64,000 nucleotides of DNA from DATGZX01 sp035296965 (GCA_035296965.1 DATGZX010000146.1:41503-105502); one strand, 5' to 3'; positions 39,994 to 49,156 are shown, counted from the stretch's first letter. Numbers and translations are program-made. Notes: generated by a model not told the origin, from the letters alone.

Positions 39994-41556
39994 ATGCAAC
40001 GCAAAAGCTGCCCAGGCAGGAATGTTTTTGGCTTGACAGCCCCCCTGCGTCGTGTGCTTTGGTTCGGATTTGCCGTTTTTGTGGCCGGCGCGATCCTTGT
40101 GGCCGGATTGAACTGCGGTCCCAAATCGACCAAGACATCAAGGCCCGGTGGGTATTTCGAAGGAATGGTGGTTCGCGTTGCCTGCTCTGGCGAGCCAGTG
40201 AGTCGCGTCATCTCCACGTTCGGAAGAAGGTGGGCCTCGAACGTCGCTGCAAGTGTCGAGGTGGTACCCTACGGCCCGGCAACAGCTTCTCAGGATGATC
40301 TGCCTGGCGATCTTTGGGTCATACCGCCGGCCGAGATGCCTTTCTGGGCCGCCGGCAACAAGCTGCACGTGGTGCCTGACAGCTATACCGCCCGAAGCGG
40401 TGCCTACGCCTGGGAAGGCATATTGCCCCTCTACCGCAACAAGCTTCTCCTCTGGGACGAAAAAGCTTACGCGCTGCCCCTCCTTGGCGATGCCTTTCTC
40501 TGCTTCTATCGCAAGGATCTGTTTGACGACCCCCAGCATCAAGCGGCATTCAAGAGGAAGTACAAGCGCGACCTGGCGGCACCGGAGACGTGGGAGCAAT
40601 TCACGGACATCGCCGACTATTTTCAGGGCCAGAAGCGACCAGGCATCGACCATTTATGCCCCAGTCTGCCGCCATTGCCCGCCAGCGATACCGAATTGGA
40701 CCGTGAATTCTATTTGTTGGCGGCGCCAATCGCTCGACGAGCAGTTCGTGAAGATGAGCGCCAGCCGGTATCTGACGTTGAGCTGTTCTCATTCCACTAC
40801 GATGTGGACACCGGTGGCGTGCGCATTGATACGGGCGGATTCGTCAAGGCCTTGGAATCGCTGCAGAAACTGCAAGCCTATCGTCCTGCCGAAACATCTG
40901 CGGAGCCGCCGCTGAGTTTTCAGAGTGGGGAAGCAGTGCTCTGTCTGGCGAGTCCATCATGGATTACTCGCTTCAACGAGAACCCAAGGGTGCGGGGCAA
41001 ATTCGGCATCTGTCGCGTGCCAGGGAGCGGCTACGTCTGCAATTACCGTTTTGGCGACACAGAAGGGATTCCTGGCGGCAATCATGTGCCCTATTTAGGA
41101 GCAGGAGGTTGGGTGGCCGTCGTACCGAGGACAAACTCTCAGCCTGACGCCGCCTTTGCCCTGGCCGCTGCACTGAGCGACGTACAAACCAGCTGCGACG
41201 TGGTCATCGAACCGGCTTGCGGTGGCGGTGTTTTCCGGCGTGAGCACTTGCAAGGGCAACTCGGCTGGCGCACGTTCGGCCTGGGCGACGCCAGGAGCAC
41301 CGAGCATCTAGTGGAAATTCTTAGCGATGTTGCTTTGCATCCGCAGGTGAAGGACCCGGTCATGCGTTTGCGCATTCCACAGGAGCGTACGCACCGCGAG
41401 GCTCTTGATGTGCAGATCCGGCTCGCTCTCGGTCAGGGAAAGAGTGCTGTTGACGCTATCAAGGCGGCGGGGCAGAGCTGGCGAAAGCTGGATTCGGGTG
41501 TCGATCTGAAGGAGCGGATTTCCAACTACCGCGTCAGCCTGGGCCTTGGACGGTAG
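39994..41556 (+). CDS. Extracellular solute-binding lipoprotein, ABC-type
   Basis: The start is ATG 39994 with GAGGG eight bases upstream; the frame is open from 39916. The 520-residue protein has a long basic N-terminus, a hydrophobic segment and the lipobox VAGLNC, so it should be a membrane-tethered lipoprotein. The mature part has features of sugar-type solute-binding proteins: YALPLLGDAFLCFYRKDLF and APETWEQFTDIADYF near residue 190-220, a VNPxGGxGG-like turn (YLGAGGWVAVVPRTN) near 375, and the closing helix region. No permease or ATPase gene adjoins it, so the partner transporter, if any, is elsewhere. The substrate is unknown. Confidence 0.78.
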   Translation: MQRKSCPGRNVFGLTAPLRRVLWFGFAVFVAGAILVAGLNCGPKSTKTSRPGGYFEGMVVRVACSGEPVSRVISTFGRRWASNVAASVEVVPYGPATASQDDLPGDLWVIPPAEMPFWAAGNKLHVVPDSYTARSGAYAWEGILPLYRNKLLLWDEKAYALPLLGDAFLCFYRKDLFDDPQHQAAFKRKYKRDLAAPETWEQFTDIADYFQGQKRPGIDHLCPSLPPLPASDTELDREFYLLAAPIARRAVREDERQPVSDVELFSFHYDVDTGGVRIDTGGFVKALESLQKLQAYRPAETSAEPPLSFQSGEAVLCLASPSWITRFNENPRVRGKFGICRVPGSGYVCNYRFGDTEGIPGGNHVPYLGAGGWVAVVPRTNSQPDAAFALAAALSDVQTSCDVVIEPACGGGVFRREHLQGQLGWRTFGLGDARSTEHLVEILSDVALHPQVKDPVMRLRIPQERTHREALDVQIRLALGQGKSAVDAIKAAGQSWRKLDSGVDLKERISNYRVSLGLGR

Positions 41557-41774
41557 GCGTCCCTGAGAATCCTTTCGCGACGGGGTTCCATTGCCGCCTC
41601 TCATTGGAAGCTGCTTGCGCATCTGCCCGTCTTCCCGCGGTAGGCCAGAACAAGGCAGGTGGAACCTGCCAGTGGAGGGCATTCACTCCTTAAGCATCAA
41701 ATGCCAAGCGGTGAGCCGCGAGCAACCCGTCAGGACTGCTCACTGCTCACCACCGGCCGAGTCCACAAATAAAT

Positions 41775-41798
41775 CGAGGTCGGCTGGGGCCGACCTCG
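41775..41798. terminator. Terminator of the YTV gene (minus strand)
   Basis: CGAGGTCGGC / GCCGACCTCG with loop TGGG gives a 10-bp GC-rich stem. On the minus strand it follows the YTV gene stop by 18 bp and is succeeded by ATTTATTTG, a short T-rich tract. Confidence 0.6.
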
Positions 41799-41815
41799 AA
41801 CGTGCGGGGGCAACC

Positions 41816-43207
41816 TTATTTGTTGCAAGAGCTGCAACCGCTGTTGCACGAATCGCAGCAGCTATTGCAGCAGCCAAGGCGAGCGGTCAGCCTTTCCCAC
41901 AGCGTCGGCTTGCAGCATTCGCAGCAAGGCGTTGGGCAGCAGGTCGGGCATTCCACCGCAACCTTGCGGCAGCGACGAACGCACACGTCCTCAGACACGC
42001 ATTCCTTGACGCGTTTGCAAACCGTCACGGGCACGCATTCCTGGACCGTGTACGGGACTTTGCAGTGCACGGTGTAAGGAACCATCTTGCAGACGGTGTA
42101 GGGCACTTGCTTGCAAACGACTTCGGTTTGCATCTTGCAGACCGTGTAAGGTACCTTCTTCACGCAGTCCTGCTTCACCATCGTGCAGGTCGTGCAGGGC
42201 ACGCACTTCTTGACGGTGACGGGGACCATGTGGCAGACGGTGTAAGGAACCTTCTTGTGGACGCATTCCTTGACGATCCGTGTGCAGGTAACCGGGACTT
42301 TCTTGATGACGGTGACGGGCACCTTCTTGCAGACGGTGTACGGCACCTTTTCAACAACGCATTCCTTCACGTAGCTCGTGCAAGCCACTTGCTCGCAGAC
42401 ACACTTTTCGTGCCATACCTGCCGACTGCGAACTTCCGGCGGATTCTGGCAGACGACCTTGCGGCAAACCGCGGCTTTGTAGCAGGTCCTGCAAGTGGCG
42501 GCGTCGAAGGTGCATTCGGCCGGGATCTTTTCCCAGCTGACGCACTTCTTGCCGGGCACGCAGTATTGCTCGGTTGAGCATTCACGGACTTTCTTCTGCA
42601 CAGTCTTGTAGGTCGTCACCGGCTTGCAGACCGTGTGCACGCAATCGCGGGTGCAATTCTCGATGACGGTCTTGTAAGCAGTGCAGCAGACTTCCTTCTC
42701 GCAGCACTCCGTGATGGGCTTGCACACGGTGTAGCAGCAATCTCTGTAGCAGGTTTCGTAGCACGGCTTGCAACAGGTTTCGCAAACTTCCTTCATGACC
42801 GTCTGGTAGCACGGCTTGCAGACCGTGTAATGGCATTCTTTCCAGCAGGTTTCATGAACGGGCCGGCAGCAGGTTTGCTGCACGGTCTTGTAGCACGTTT
42901 CGTAGCACGGCTTGTAGCAGGTCTTGCACTCTTCGCGATAGCAAGTCTTGCAAACCGGCTTCATGACGGTTTCCTGGACGTTCTTGTAGCAGGTGTGCCA
43001 GCGTTTCTCCAGGACCGTGTCGTACACCAGTTTGTAGCACGTGCGGCACTCTTGTTGGCAGGTGGTATAGCTGCACTGAGCGTCGCAGGATTGGTTCGGA
43101 CAACAATTGTACTTCGCCGCACCGCAATCCCCTGCGGCCGCGAATTGGACAGCACCAACCAGGCCGACCAACGCAGCCAGCAGCGGTGCTCCCAAGCGCA
43201 TCCTCAT
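41816..43207 (-). CDS. Cysteine-rich YTV-motif envelope protein
   Basis: This 463-residue protein has a signal peptide (about residues 1-25, ending AAAG) and a mature chain in which roughly 80 residues (17%) are cysteine. It is built of short repeats alternating Cys-rich blocks (CKTCYKPCYETCYKTV type) with YTVCK-M/K-VP units. The PYTVCK motif recurs at least five times in the second half. This is the planctomycete 'YTV' family known from cell-wall protein fractions of Rhodopirellula. Disulfide cross-linking outside the cytoplasm would suit an envelope role. The C-terminus ends in CC/SC clusters. A terminator follows at 41775-41798; a region of about 560 bp with no gene precedes it. Confidence 0.85.
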   Translation of the reverse strand: MRMRLGAPLLAALVGLVGAVQFAAAGDCGAAKYNCCPNQSCDAQCSYTTCQQECRTCYKLVYDTVLEKRWHTCYKNVQETVMKPVCKTCYREECKTCYKPCYETCYKTVQQTCCRPVHETCWKECHYTVCKPCYQTVMKEVCETCCKPCYETCYRDCCYTVCKPITECCEKEVCCTAYKTVIENCTRDCVHTVCKPVTTYKTVQKKVRECSTEQYCVPGKKCVSWEKIPAECTFDAATCRTCYKAAVCRKVVCQNPPEVRSRQVWHEKCVCEQVACTSYVKECVVEKVPYTVCKKVPVTVIKKVPVTCTRIVKECVHKKVPYTVCHMVPVTVKKCVPCTTCTMVKQDCVKKVPYTVCKMQTEVVCKQVPYTVCKMVPYTVHCKVPYTVQECVPVTVCKRVKECVSEDVCVRRCRKVAVECPTCCPTPCCECCKPTLWERLTARLGCCNSCCDSCNSGCSSCNK

Positions 43208-43658
43208 GACTTCGCCTCCTCTTTGGCACGACGGCCAATTCTGTGGATTCGTTGACTCGGGTCCGGCAGGTGCCCCTCCGCAGGGACCATTTGCATTGGT
43301 CCGCCGCGGAGTCGTTGCCGCGGCGGTGGCCTCGGGGCCGTCCCCACAAACCAGTTTGGCCGGGCCAGCTTACATGCGTCGCCGGGATTGCCCCATCGCA
43401 GTAATCGCGCTTCTTTCACAGGCGTTCGAAGACGCCTTAGCCCGTCCAGACGAGTCTATCGGCTCAATTTCCGCGGCGCGATCACCGCTTCACTCACTTA
43501 CGGGGCTTACCCTGCCTCTCAGATTTCGCTTCGTGCCCGAAGTACGGCAGGTGCGGAATCTGCCGCATAATCCGGGGCCGGGAACTTAGCCGTGCGTTAG
43601 GACTCCAGGGCCATCATCGGAGAAAGTGAGAGCTGGAAGTCTGGATAAGAAAGAGAAG
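43208..43658. other. Intergenic region upstream of the YTV gene
   Basis: This region lies between the YTV start (minus strand) and the small gene at 43772. I see no gene in it. It must hold the YTV promoter and probably a long leader, and has a weak palindrome near GCGGAATCTGCCGC (about 43550-43563). Confidence 0.4.
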
Positions 43659-43688
43659 AGGCCGGCGACGCGGTCTCGTCGCCGGCCT
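43659..43688. terminator. Hairpin terminator of the 65-residue gene (minus strand)
   Basis: A perfect 12-bp stem AGGCCGGCGACG / CGTCGCCGGCCT has a 6-base loop. On the minus strand it follows the stop at 43772 by about 84 bp and runs into CTTCTCTTTCTT, a pyrimidine-rich tract. Confidence 0.6.
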
Positions 43689-43771
43689 GATCGGCAGGAT
43701 GCGGGAGTTGGGTCGGGAAAGGGGCCACAATAGGCTGCGGCCTAGGCAGAAATTATGGAGACAGGTTTCCT

Positions 43772-43969
43772 CTAAGCCACGTGTTGGAGGCGCGACCGCT
43801 GATTGATTCCTTCACACAAGCGGCGGCAACACTCGAGATCACGCAGCATGGTTTCGGTTAATACGAAGACGCTTTGCGCATCCTGGGCCCATTCCAGCTG
43901 TTGCTGGCAAGTTGTCAGGTGCTCTAGCGTGTCTTTGAGCCAGAGCAAATTCATCTCACGTTGGCTCAT
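43772..43969 (-). CDS. Small conserved protein of unknown function
   Basis: This 65-residue protein (start ATG 43969; a longer frame reaches 44077) is helical and hydrophilic: NLLWLKDTLEHLTTCQQQLEWA then LTETMLRDLECCRRLCEGIN. I recall similar short proteins in planctomycete genomes. Four Cys occur, two as an adjacent pair, but no classic zinc ribbon. No signal peptide. It lies alone between the YTV gene and the ABC permease, with a terminator hairpin downstream on its strand. Function unknown. Confidence 0.6.
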   Translation of the reverse strand: MSQREMNLLWLKDTLEHLTTCQQQLEWAQDAQSVFVLTETMLRDLECCRRLCEGINQRSRLQHVA

Positions 43970-44231
43970 GGCACACCCGGCGTTAGGCGTCTCTTCTTGT
44001 CTCAGTTTCGCCATGGAATGTATGCAATCATCATGCCGCCATTGATTCCAATCTGGCGCAAGTGATGCAAGATTCACGCGACGTTCAAGTTATGAAATTC
44101 GAACAAATTTCTTGACTTGAGGGACCTGCCGCTCGATTGCAAATGTTACGCCCCCTAACTACGCGGCTTGTAATTTTGCAAAGCGCAACTTGGGAACAAA
44201 AGGACAAGTGTAATATGTGTCGGCAGGCAGC

Positions 44232-46019
44232 TCAGGCTTCCGGCGTCGGCTCTGGGGTGGGGTTCTCGGCTCGGAGTGCCCGCCGCGGACGGCGGCGAGG
44301 CCCTGGCTTGGGTTCCTCTTTCCAGTGCCGAATGCGCTCACGATCCGCGATATATCTTTGGGTGCTGGAGAGGAAGAGGCCGGTTGCCAGCAAGAAACCA
44401 ATGACGAGTGCAATTTGCGTCGCAATTTTGAAGAATCCAGCCAGGCTCGTAAAAGTCGCCGCAAAGTTCGTGCCGTACACATAGTCGAGGAGACTTAGGG
44501 TCACCCAAACGATTAGGAAGACGATACCGGCCGCCGGGAGGGCAATGACGAATAGAACGAACCCCGTGCCGTAGCCGATTGCAATTGCGCCCAACAAGCT
44601 GCGCCAGGAACTTTTGAACCGCGCGGAGCACCAAAGGCCTGCCGCGCCGATGAATCCCATCGCCAGCCAGGTTACTCCGAAGCATACGATGGTCTGGAGG
44701 GTTGCCTCGATGCCGCCGAGGAAGGAGAAAGCCGTGGCTGGAATTGCATAAGCCAGTAGATAGGGATAGCTGGCCCCAATGATCCCCCACAACTTGCCGC
44801 GGATCAGGTACCGAACGGGGACTGGCGTAAGCAGCAGCGCTTCCCAGGTCTGTCGTTCGCGTTCGCCGGTGATTGCACCCGAACAGCGGACTCCTACAAG
44901 CAGTGTGGCAACGAGCAAGGCTATGACAGCCTGAAGGAGAAACGCATCTGCCGCAGGCCAGAACAGCGTGCTGAGCTGGAAGAAATCGAAGTTGGAAAGG
45001 ATTGCACCAAGTTCCGCCAAACTGATGGATCTCTGCAGATGATTGGCCAAGATCATAATGGAAGATGCAACGGTGATCGCCGAAATCGCGACAACCCCAA
45101 TCCAGCGCGGAATTCTGCGCAACGTCGCCAGTGGGGCAATACCTTCAACGTGGCGTTCCTTCCAACGAATCGGATCCTCGGGCACAGATGCTCGTCGAGC
45201 CCGCCACCAGCGCACCTTTTTGGGTCGGCCTTCGCCTTCCAGTTGGCGCAGGTACGCCGGGCGCAACCGCCAGGCAGCGAGGCCCAGGCACAAGCTTCCA
45301 ATGCTGCCCCAGGCCAGGATCGAGATGAACAAGCGCTTCATTAATTCGTTCGGGCCTGCAGTGTCTTCCTGAACTGCCGCAAGAACATACAAGGGATCGA
45401 AGTACTGAAGCAAGCCCGTGAGCCAGAGGAGCAGAAAGCTTGCCAGGACGCAGATGTAGATTCCGAGGACAGCGTCACGCGTCTGCCTGCTCCATACGGA
45501 GGCGAGCAAGCTTGCGGCGGCGAGTGCCAGCACCGGCACAATGGCGACGGCAAACAAGGCAAAAAGTAGAGAAAAGGTAACTCCGCCAAAAACCCCAATG
45601 AAACAGAGGAGGGGTAGTGCCGCCAGCGCTAGGACCGCTACCTGGGCCACTCGACCGATAAGTTTGCCCAGGATAATCTCCCAGGACGTCAAGTCCGCTG
45701 CAAGCAAGTACTGAAGTGTCCCGCGTGATTTCTCGTCGGTAATGGCTCCCGCCGTGAAGGCCGGCGTTACGAGAACGATCAGAATGAATTGTTGCCACAC
45801 CAGCGTCTCGACGAACGTAGCCGCAAAGTGACTCGCGACGCCCGGGACGCGCGGGACTCCCATAATCAAGCTGCCTAGGTAGTTCGATTGGATGACGTAG
45901 ATCCAGTAGAAGAGCAAAAGCAAGACAATCAGCCAGCCCGTATAGATACGGCGGAAGACGTGCTGCCAGCTGCGCCGGCTGCCGAGTATCATTTCTTGGG
46001 CCAGGACTGGACCTACCAT
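44232..46019 (-). CDS. ABC-2-type permease protein with two membrane modules
   Basis: This 595-residue protein has about 12 membrane spans in two halves (about residues 25-250 and 310-560) joined by a charged loop (WRARRASVPEDPIRWKERHV). The first half has TAGAITDEKSRGTLQYLLAA, the conserved permease helix-loop where EKxxGTL contacts the ATPase; the second has SGAITGERERQTWEALLLTP, the same motif. It therefore looks like a duplicated ABC-2 half-transporter. The C-terminus is Pro/Arg-rich. No ATPase gene is adjacent. The substrate is unknown; export of lipid or a biosynthetic product is possible. Confidence 0.82.
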   Translation of the reverse strand: MVGPVLAQEMILGSRRSWQHVFRRIYTGWLIVLLLLFYWIYVIQSNYLGSLIMGVPRVPGVASHFAATFVETLVWQQFILIVLVTPAFTAGAITDEKSRGTLQYLLAADLTSWEIILGKLIGRVAQVAVLALAALPLLCFIGVFGGVTFSLLFALFAVAIVPVLALAAASLLASVWSRQTRDAVLGIYICVLASFLLLWLTGLLQYFDPLYVLAAVQEDTAGPNELMKRLFISILAWGSIGSLCLGLAAWRLRPAYLRQLEGEGRPKKVRWWRARRASVPEDPIRWKERHVEGIAPLATLRRIPRWIGVVAISAITVASSIMILANHLQRSISLAELGAILSNFDFFQLSTLFWPAADAFLLQAVIALLVATLLVGVRCSGAITGERERQTWEALLLTPVPVRYLIRGKLWGIIGASYPYLLAYAIPATAFSFLGGIEATLQTIVCFGVTWLAMGFIGAAGLWCSARFKSSWRSLLGAIAIGYGTGFVLFVIALPAAGIVFLIVWVTLSLLDYVYGTNFAATFTSLAGFFKIATQIALVIGFLLATGLFLSSTQRYIADRERIRHWKEEPKPGPRRRPRRALRAENPTPEPTPEA

Positions 46020-46452
46020 GCCCCTTCTTCTTTCAATTGGCTACTACCGAGATCGACTGCGGTCCTCTGAAATTAATTCGCATTGGCTTGCTCGTGCTTT
46101 TCTCTCGCCGGCGAACAAGCCCCTATGGTAAGGCGTACGGTTGAACCCGACAAGTAAGCAACAACTCGGGCTTGCAAAACCGGCGTCTCTTCGCGCGGCT
46201 CTGGGCGCGGAATTCTTTTTGTGATTGTCGCGATTCACCTGCTTCGCGGCGTGATCACTTTGCCGTGCAAAAGTCGCACTTTTCCTAGATTCAGCTTGAC
46301 ATGAGAGCTGAAACCTGCGACGGATGGATGGGGAGGGGATTCCTGTTCACAAATCGGCGGTTCCGCTGATTATCAGGAAGTGATTCGTGTACTCGTGGGG
46401 ATTGCTTCCCCAGCAAGAGCCACGGGTTCGGGTATGGGAGGGTCACTCGTTC
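46020..46452. other. Intergenic region between divergent genes
   Basis: This 433-bp region lies between the ABC permease (minus) and the zinc-ribbon protein (plus). It contains two short hairpins, AAAAGT-CGC-ACTTTT (46269-46283) and CAGCT...AGCTG (46292-46310). Promoters for both genes must lie here, but no confident boxes could be picked out. Confidence 0.5.
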
Positions 46453-46764
46453 ATGCTACACGTTACGTGTGATCTGTGCGGTAGAGAGCTTTGCCCGGGA
46501 CAGGACCACCGCTATGTGGTCAAGATGGAGGTGTTCGCTGCTCATGATCCCGCGAAGATCACCGAAGCGGATCTGGACGACGACCACATGGAAGCGGTCA
46601 GTGAACTGCTGCGCGAAATGGATGATAACATCGAGGATCCGGAGCTTGTGGAACCCGTGTACAAGCATTTTCGCTTTGACTTGTGCCCGGAATGCCACAA
46701 GAGATTCCTTCGCGATCCCCTCGGCAAGGAGAGTGCGCAGAAGTTCGATTTCAGCAAAAACTGA
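46453..46764 (+). CDS. Small zinc-ribbon-like protein of unknown function
   Basis: The start is ATG 46453, with GGGAGGG upstream; the frame is open from 46387. The 103-residue protein has CDLCGRELC near residue 6-14 and CPEC near residue 80, a CxxC...CxxC pair suggesting a zinc ribbon. Between them lies an acidic helical region (LDDDHMEAVSELLREMDDNI) and FEVFAAHDPAKITEADLDDD-type segments. No signal peptide. A terminator follows about 125 bp downstream. I recall conserved planctomycete proteins of this size, but no function is known. Confidence 0.65.
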   Translation: MLHVTCDLCGRELCPGQDHRYVVKMEVFAAHDPAKITEADLDDDHMEAVSELLREMDDNIEDPELVEPVYKHFRFDLCPECHKRFLRDPLGKESAQKFDFSKN

Positions 46765-46890
46765 CGGGGAATGGAGGAGAGGGTCGCTGGTCTTCGCTCA
46801 GAGTTTGCGAAGTTGGCCAAGGTTTTATTCATCATTCCTGGAAGCTATCAGCGCTTGGCCGGCCAGCGGAAGATGGAGTCATTGTTCTAG

Positions 46891-46941
46891 CCCCGGATAG
46901 GAGCCCATTCTCAGGAGGGCTTCCATCCGGGGACATTTTTT
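46891..46941. terminator. Rho-independent terminator after the zinc-ribbon gene
   Basis: CCCCGGAT (46891-46898) pairs with ATCCGGGG (46925-46932), with extra inner pairing GGAGCCC / GGGCTTCC, and is followed by ACATTTTTT on the plus strand. The T-run overlaps the last codons of modC on the other strand. Confidence 0.7.
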
Positions 46942-47611
46942 ACAACACTTCTGCCGGTGTTCCCGTCGCTGTCACACGCCCGCGTTGCAGCACGATCACA
47001 TGTTCCGCCAGCTGCCGTACGTCCGCCGCGTCGTGAGTAACGTAGACCGTCGGGACGCGCGACACGCTCAAGATCTTTTTCACGTAATCGAGCACACGTA
47101 GTTTTAGCGGCTCATCAAGGCCGGCGAGCGGTTCGTCCAAAAGCAATACCTCCGGACCGCAGAGGAGCGCCCTGCCAATCGCAACGCGCCGGCGCTGGCC
47201 GCCCGAGAGGGTGTGTGGCATACGCTCCAGCACTTTATCCAGTTCCAGGACGTGGGTCACGCTGGCGATGTCCAAACGCGCTGCGTCGCGTGATCGCCGC
47301 CGCCAGCCGTAGAGCAGGTTGCCGCGAATTGTCAAATGCGGAAAGAGCAGATCATCTTGAAAGACGTAGCCAACCCGGCGCTCCTCGGGTGGAATCACAA
47401 TCGCTCTTTGGCTGTCAAAAAGCGTCCGCGCGCCGAGACGCACCAATCCGGCATCCGGCCGGCGCAGCCCCGCGATGATGGACAGGATGCTGGTTTTGCC
47501 ACTGCCCGACGGCCCAAAGAGGGCGGTCACCTGGGCGGCGGAGGTAAAGGCCGCGTCGAGCAAGAACCCGGACGGATAAAGCAGGCTGCAGCGGAACTCA
47601 AGCAGATTCAC
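46940..47611 (-). CDS. modC: Molybdate ABC transporter ATP-binding protein
   Basis: The start is GTG 47611, with GAGGA seven bases upstream; it overlaps modB by 14 bp. The 223-residue ATPase has Walker A GPSGSGKTSILSIIAG near residue 28, the Q-loop in VGYVFQDDLLFPHLT, the signature LSGGQRRRVAIGRALL near 125, Walker B VLLLDEPLAGLDEP, and the H-loop in TVYVTHDAADVR. It couples ATP hydrolysis to molybdate import through ModB. It lacks the C-terminal TOBE/MOP domain of E. coli ModC (about 350 residues). It is the last gene of the operon 50301-46940. Confidence 0.9.
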   Translation of the reverse strand: MNLLEFRCSLLYPSGFLLDAAFTSAAQVTALFGPSGSGKTSILSIIAGLRRPDAGLVRLGARTLFDSQRAIVIPPEERRVGYVFQDDLLFPHLTIRGNLLYGWRRRSRDAARLDIASVTHVLELDKVLERMPHTLSGGQRRRVAIGRALLCGPEVLLLDEPLAGLDEPLKLRVLDYVKKILSVSRVPTVYVTHDAADVRQLAEHVIVLQRGRVTATGTPAEVL

Positions 47612-48329
47612 GGCGTTGTCCTCGGCGCTCCAGAAATTCGCTGATCGCCAAGGCGCCGCCCGCGAGCACGAGAGACGCCACGACCAGCGCCCACATGCGC
47701 TGCTCATAGCTCTCCTCCGGCATCTGATTGAGCGTGTAGATTTGCAAGGAAATGGTTCGCGTTCGCTCCTGGTTCCCTGCGAACATCAAGGTTGCGCCGA
47801 ACTCACCCAGCGCCCGTGCAAAAGCCAGCACCATGCCGGCCAGCACGCCGCTCCGCGCGAGAGGTAGGCTCACCGAGAAGAATGCATCCACGGGGCCCGC
47901 GCCCAGCGAGCGCGCCGCCTGGTACAGGCGGGGATCAAGACCCTGAAAGGCCAATCGGATGGACCGAACCAGGAGAGGAAAGCCCATCACGCCCACCGCC
48001 AGGACCGCCGCACGCCAGGTCAGCGCCACTTCGATGCCGGTCCAGCGGTGCAACCAGCCCCCGACCCAGCCGTGTCTGCCGAACAAGATTAGCAGCAGGT
48101 ACCCCGTTACCACCGGAGGCAGGACCAGCGGCAAGTTGACGGCGGTCTCGACGATGGTCTTTCCATAGAAGGACCTTCGAGCCAGTACCCAACCGAGCCA
48201 AAGACCCAGGGGAAGGCTGAGAAGCACACCGGCAAATGCCACGCACAAGCTGAGGCCAACCGCCCGCCAATCTTCCTCTGCAAGCCCAAGGAATGGCTCC
48301 GCATGTGCCAGGCAGAAAACATCGAGCAT
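47598..48329 (-). CDS. modB: Molybdate ABC transporter permease
   Basis: This 243-residue protein has five to six membrane helices. The start chosen is ATG 48329 with AGGGGTGA upstream. The family's EAA loop is visible as DPRLYQAARSLGAGPVDAF near residue 145, the site of ModC contact. Other segments: NLPLVLPPVVTGYLLLILFG, and LAFARALGEFGATLMFAG with the ALGEFG sequence typical of ModB/CysT-type permeases. It carries molybdate through the inner membrane from ModA. It lies 33 bp after modA and overlaps modC. Confidence 0.92.
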   Translation of the reverse strand: MLDVFCLAHAEPFLGLAEEDWRAVGLSLCVAFAGVLLSLPLGLWLGWVLARRSFYGKTIVETAVNLPLVLPPVVTGYLLLILFGRHGWVGGWLHRWTGIEVALTWRAAVLAVGVMGFPLLVRSIRLAFQGLDPRLYQAARSLGAGPVDAFFSVSLPLARSGVLAGMVLAFARALGEFGATLMFAGNQERTRTISLQIYTLNQMPEESYEQRMWALVVASLVLAGGALAISEFLERRGQRRESA

Positions 48330-48361
48330 CAAATCACCCCTGCTGCGCGCCCCCGCTTGGG

Positions 48362-49156
48362 TCATTCCTTGCTGTCGCTCGGCTTCGTCGGTTCTCCGCC
48401 GAGCACTCCAAAATCCCATTTCCGGAATACGATCTCGGCTTTCTGGGAAGTCAGATAGTCAAAGGCGCTTAGCGCCGCGGCATTCATGGAGGATTGCCGA
48501 ATGAGCACCAGGGGATAGCGAATCGGAGCATGGAACTCGGGCTTGATGTCAAGTGCGATCCGCACTTTCTTATCCCCCCTGATGTCCGTCCCGTAGACGA
48601 AAGCTGCGTCCGCTTCTCCCCGGACGACATATGTGAACGCAGCGCGCACGTCGCCGGCATCCAGCACTCGATTTTTGACCCGCTCCCAGATTTCTGCATG
48701 CTGGAGACCTTCCCGAGCATAGCGCCCAGCGGGCACGGCCGGGCCGGCAAGCGCCAAACGCTGGAAGCCTGGGTTGGCTAAATCTCGCAGATCATGGATG
48801 GATTGCTGGCTGTCGGCCGGCACGATCACGACCAGCCGGTTGGTGAGCAAATCTCGGCGCTTCTCTACGAGTCCTTTGTTCGCCAGGTAATCGGCCCACG
48901 ATTCGTCCGCGGAAAGAAACAGCTCCGCGGCGGCCCCGTGTTCGATTTGCCGAGCCAGATCGGACGACGCGCCGAAATTAAGTTCCAGACGGATGCCGGT
49001 CTGCGCCCGAAACCCAGAGGCGATCTCCTCCAGCGCCTCGCGGGTGCTGGCCGCCCCATAAACATGGACGACTTGGGTTTTCGATGCGCTGCATCCTTGC
49101 AGCAAGGCAGTGATCGAACCAAGCATCAGGGCTAAAGAGCGCACGCAGAGGGTCAT
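48362..49156 (-). CDS. modA: Molybdate-binding lipoprotein
   Basis: The start is ATG 49156. The 264-residue protein has a lipoprotein signal (LGSITALLQGC, lipobox Cys near residue 22), so it is tethered to the membrane. The mature part is ModA-like: VHVYGAASTREALEEIASGF, then NFGASSDLARQIEHGAAAEL and FLSADESWADYL, with TNRLVVIVPADS; the Ser residues in GAAST and GASSD are those that hold the oxyanion. The C-terminal lobe ends normally. It lies between the fusion regulator (69-bp gap) and modB (33 bp). Confidence 0.93.
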   Translation of the reverse strand: MTLCVRSLALMLGSITALLQGCSASKTQVVHVYGAASTREALEEIASGFRAQTGIRLELNFGASSDLARQIEHGAAAELFLSADESWADYLANKGLVEKRRDLLTNRLVVIVPADSQQSIHDLRDLANPGFQRLALAGPAVPAGRYAREGLQHAEIWERVKNRVLDAGDVRAAFTYVVRGEADAAFVYGTDIRGDKKVRIALDIKPEFHAPIRYPLVLIRQSSMNAAALSAFDYLTSQKAEIVFRKWDFGVLGGEPTKPSDSKE

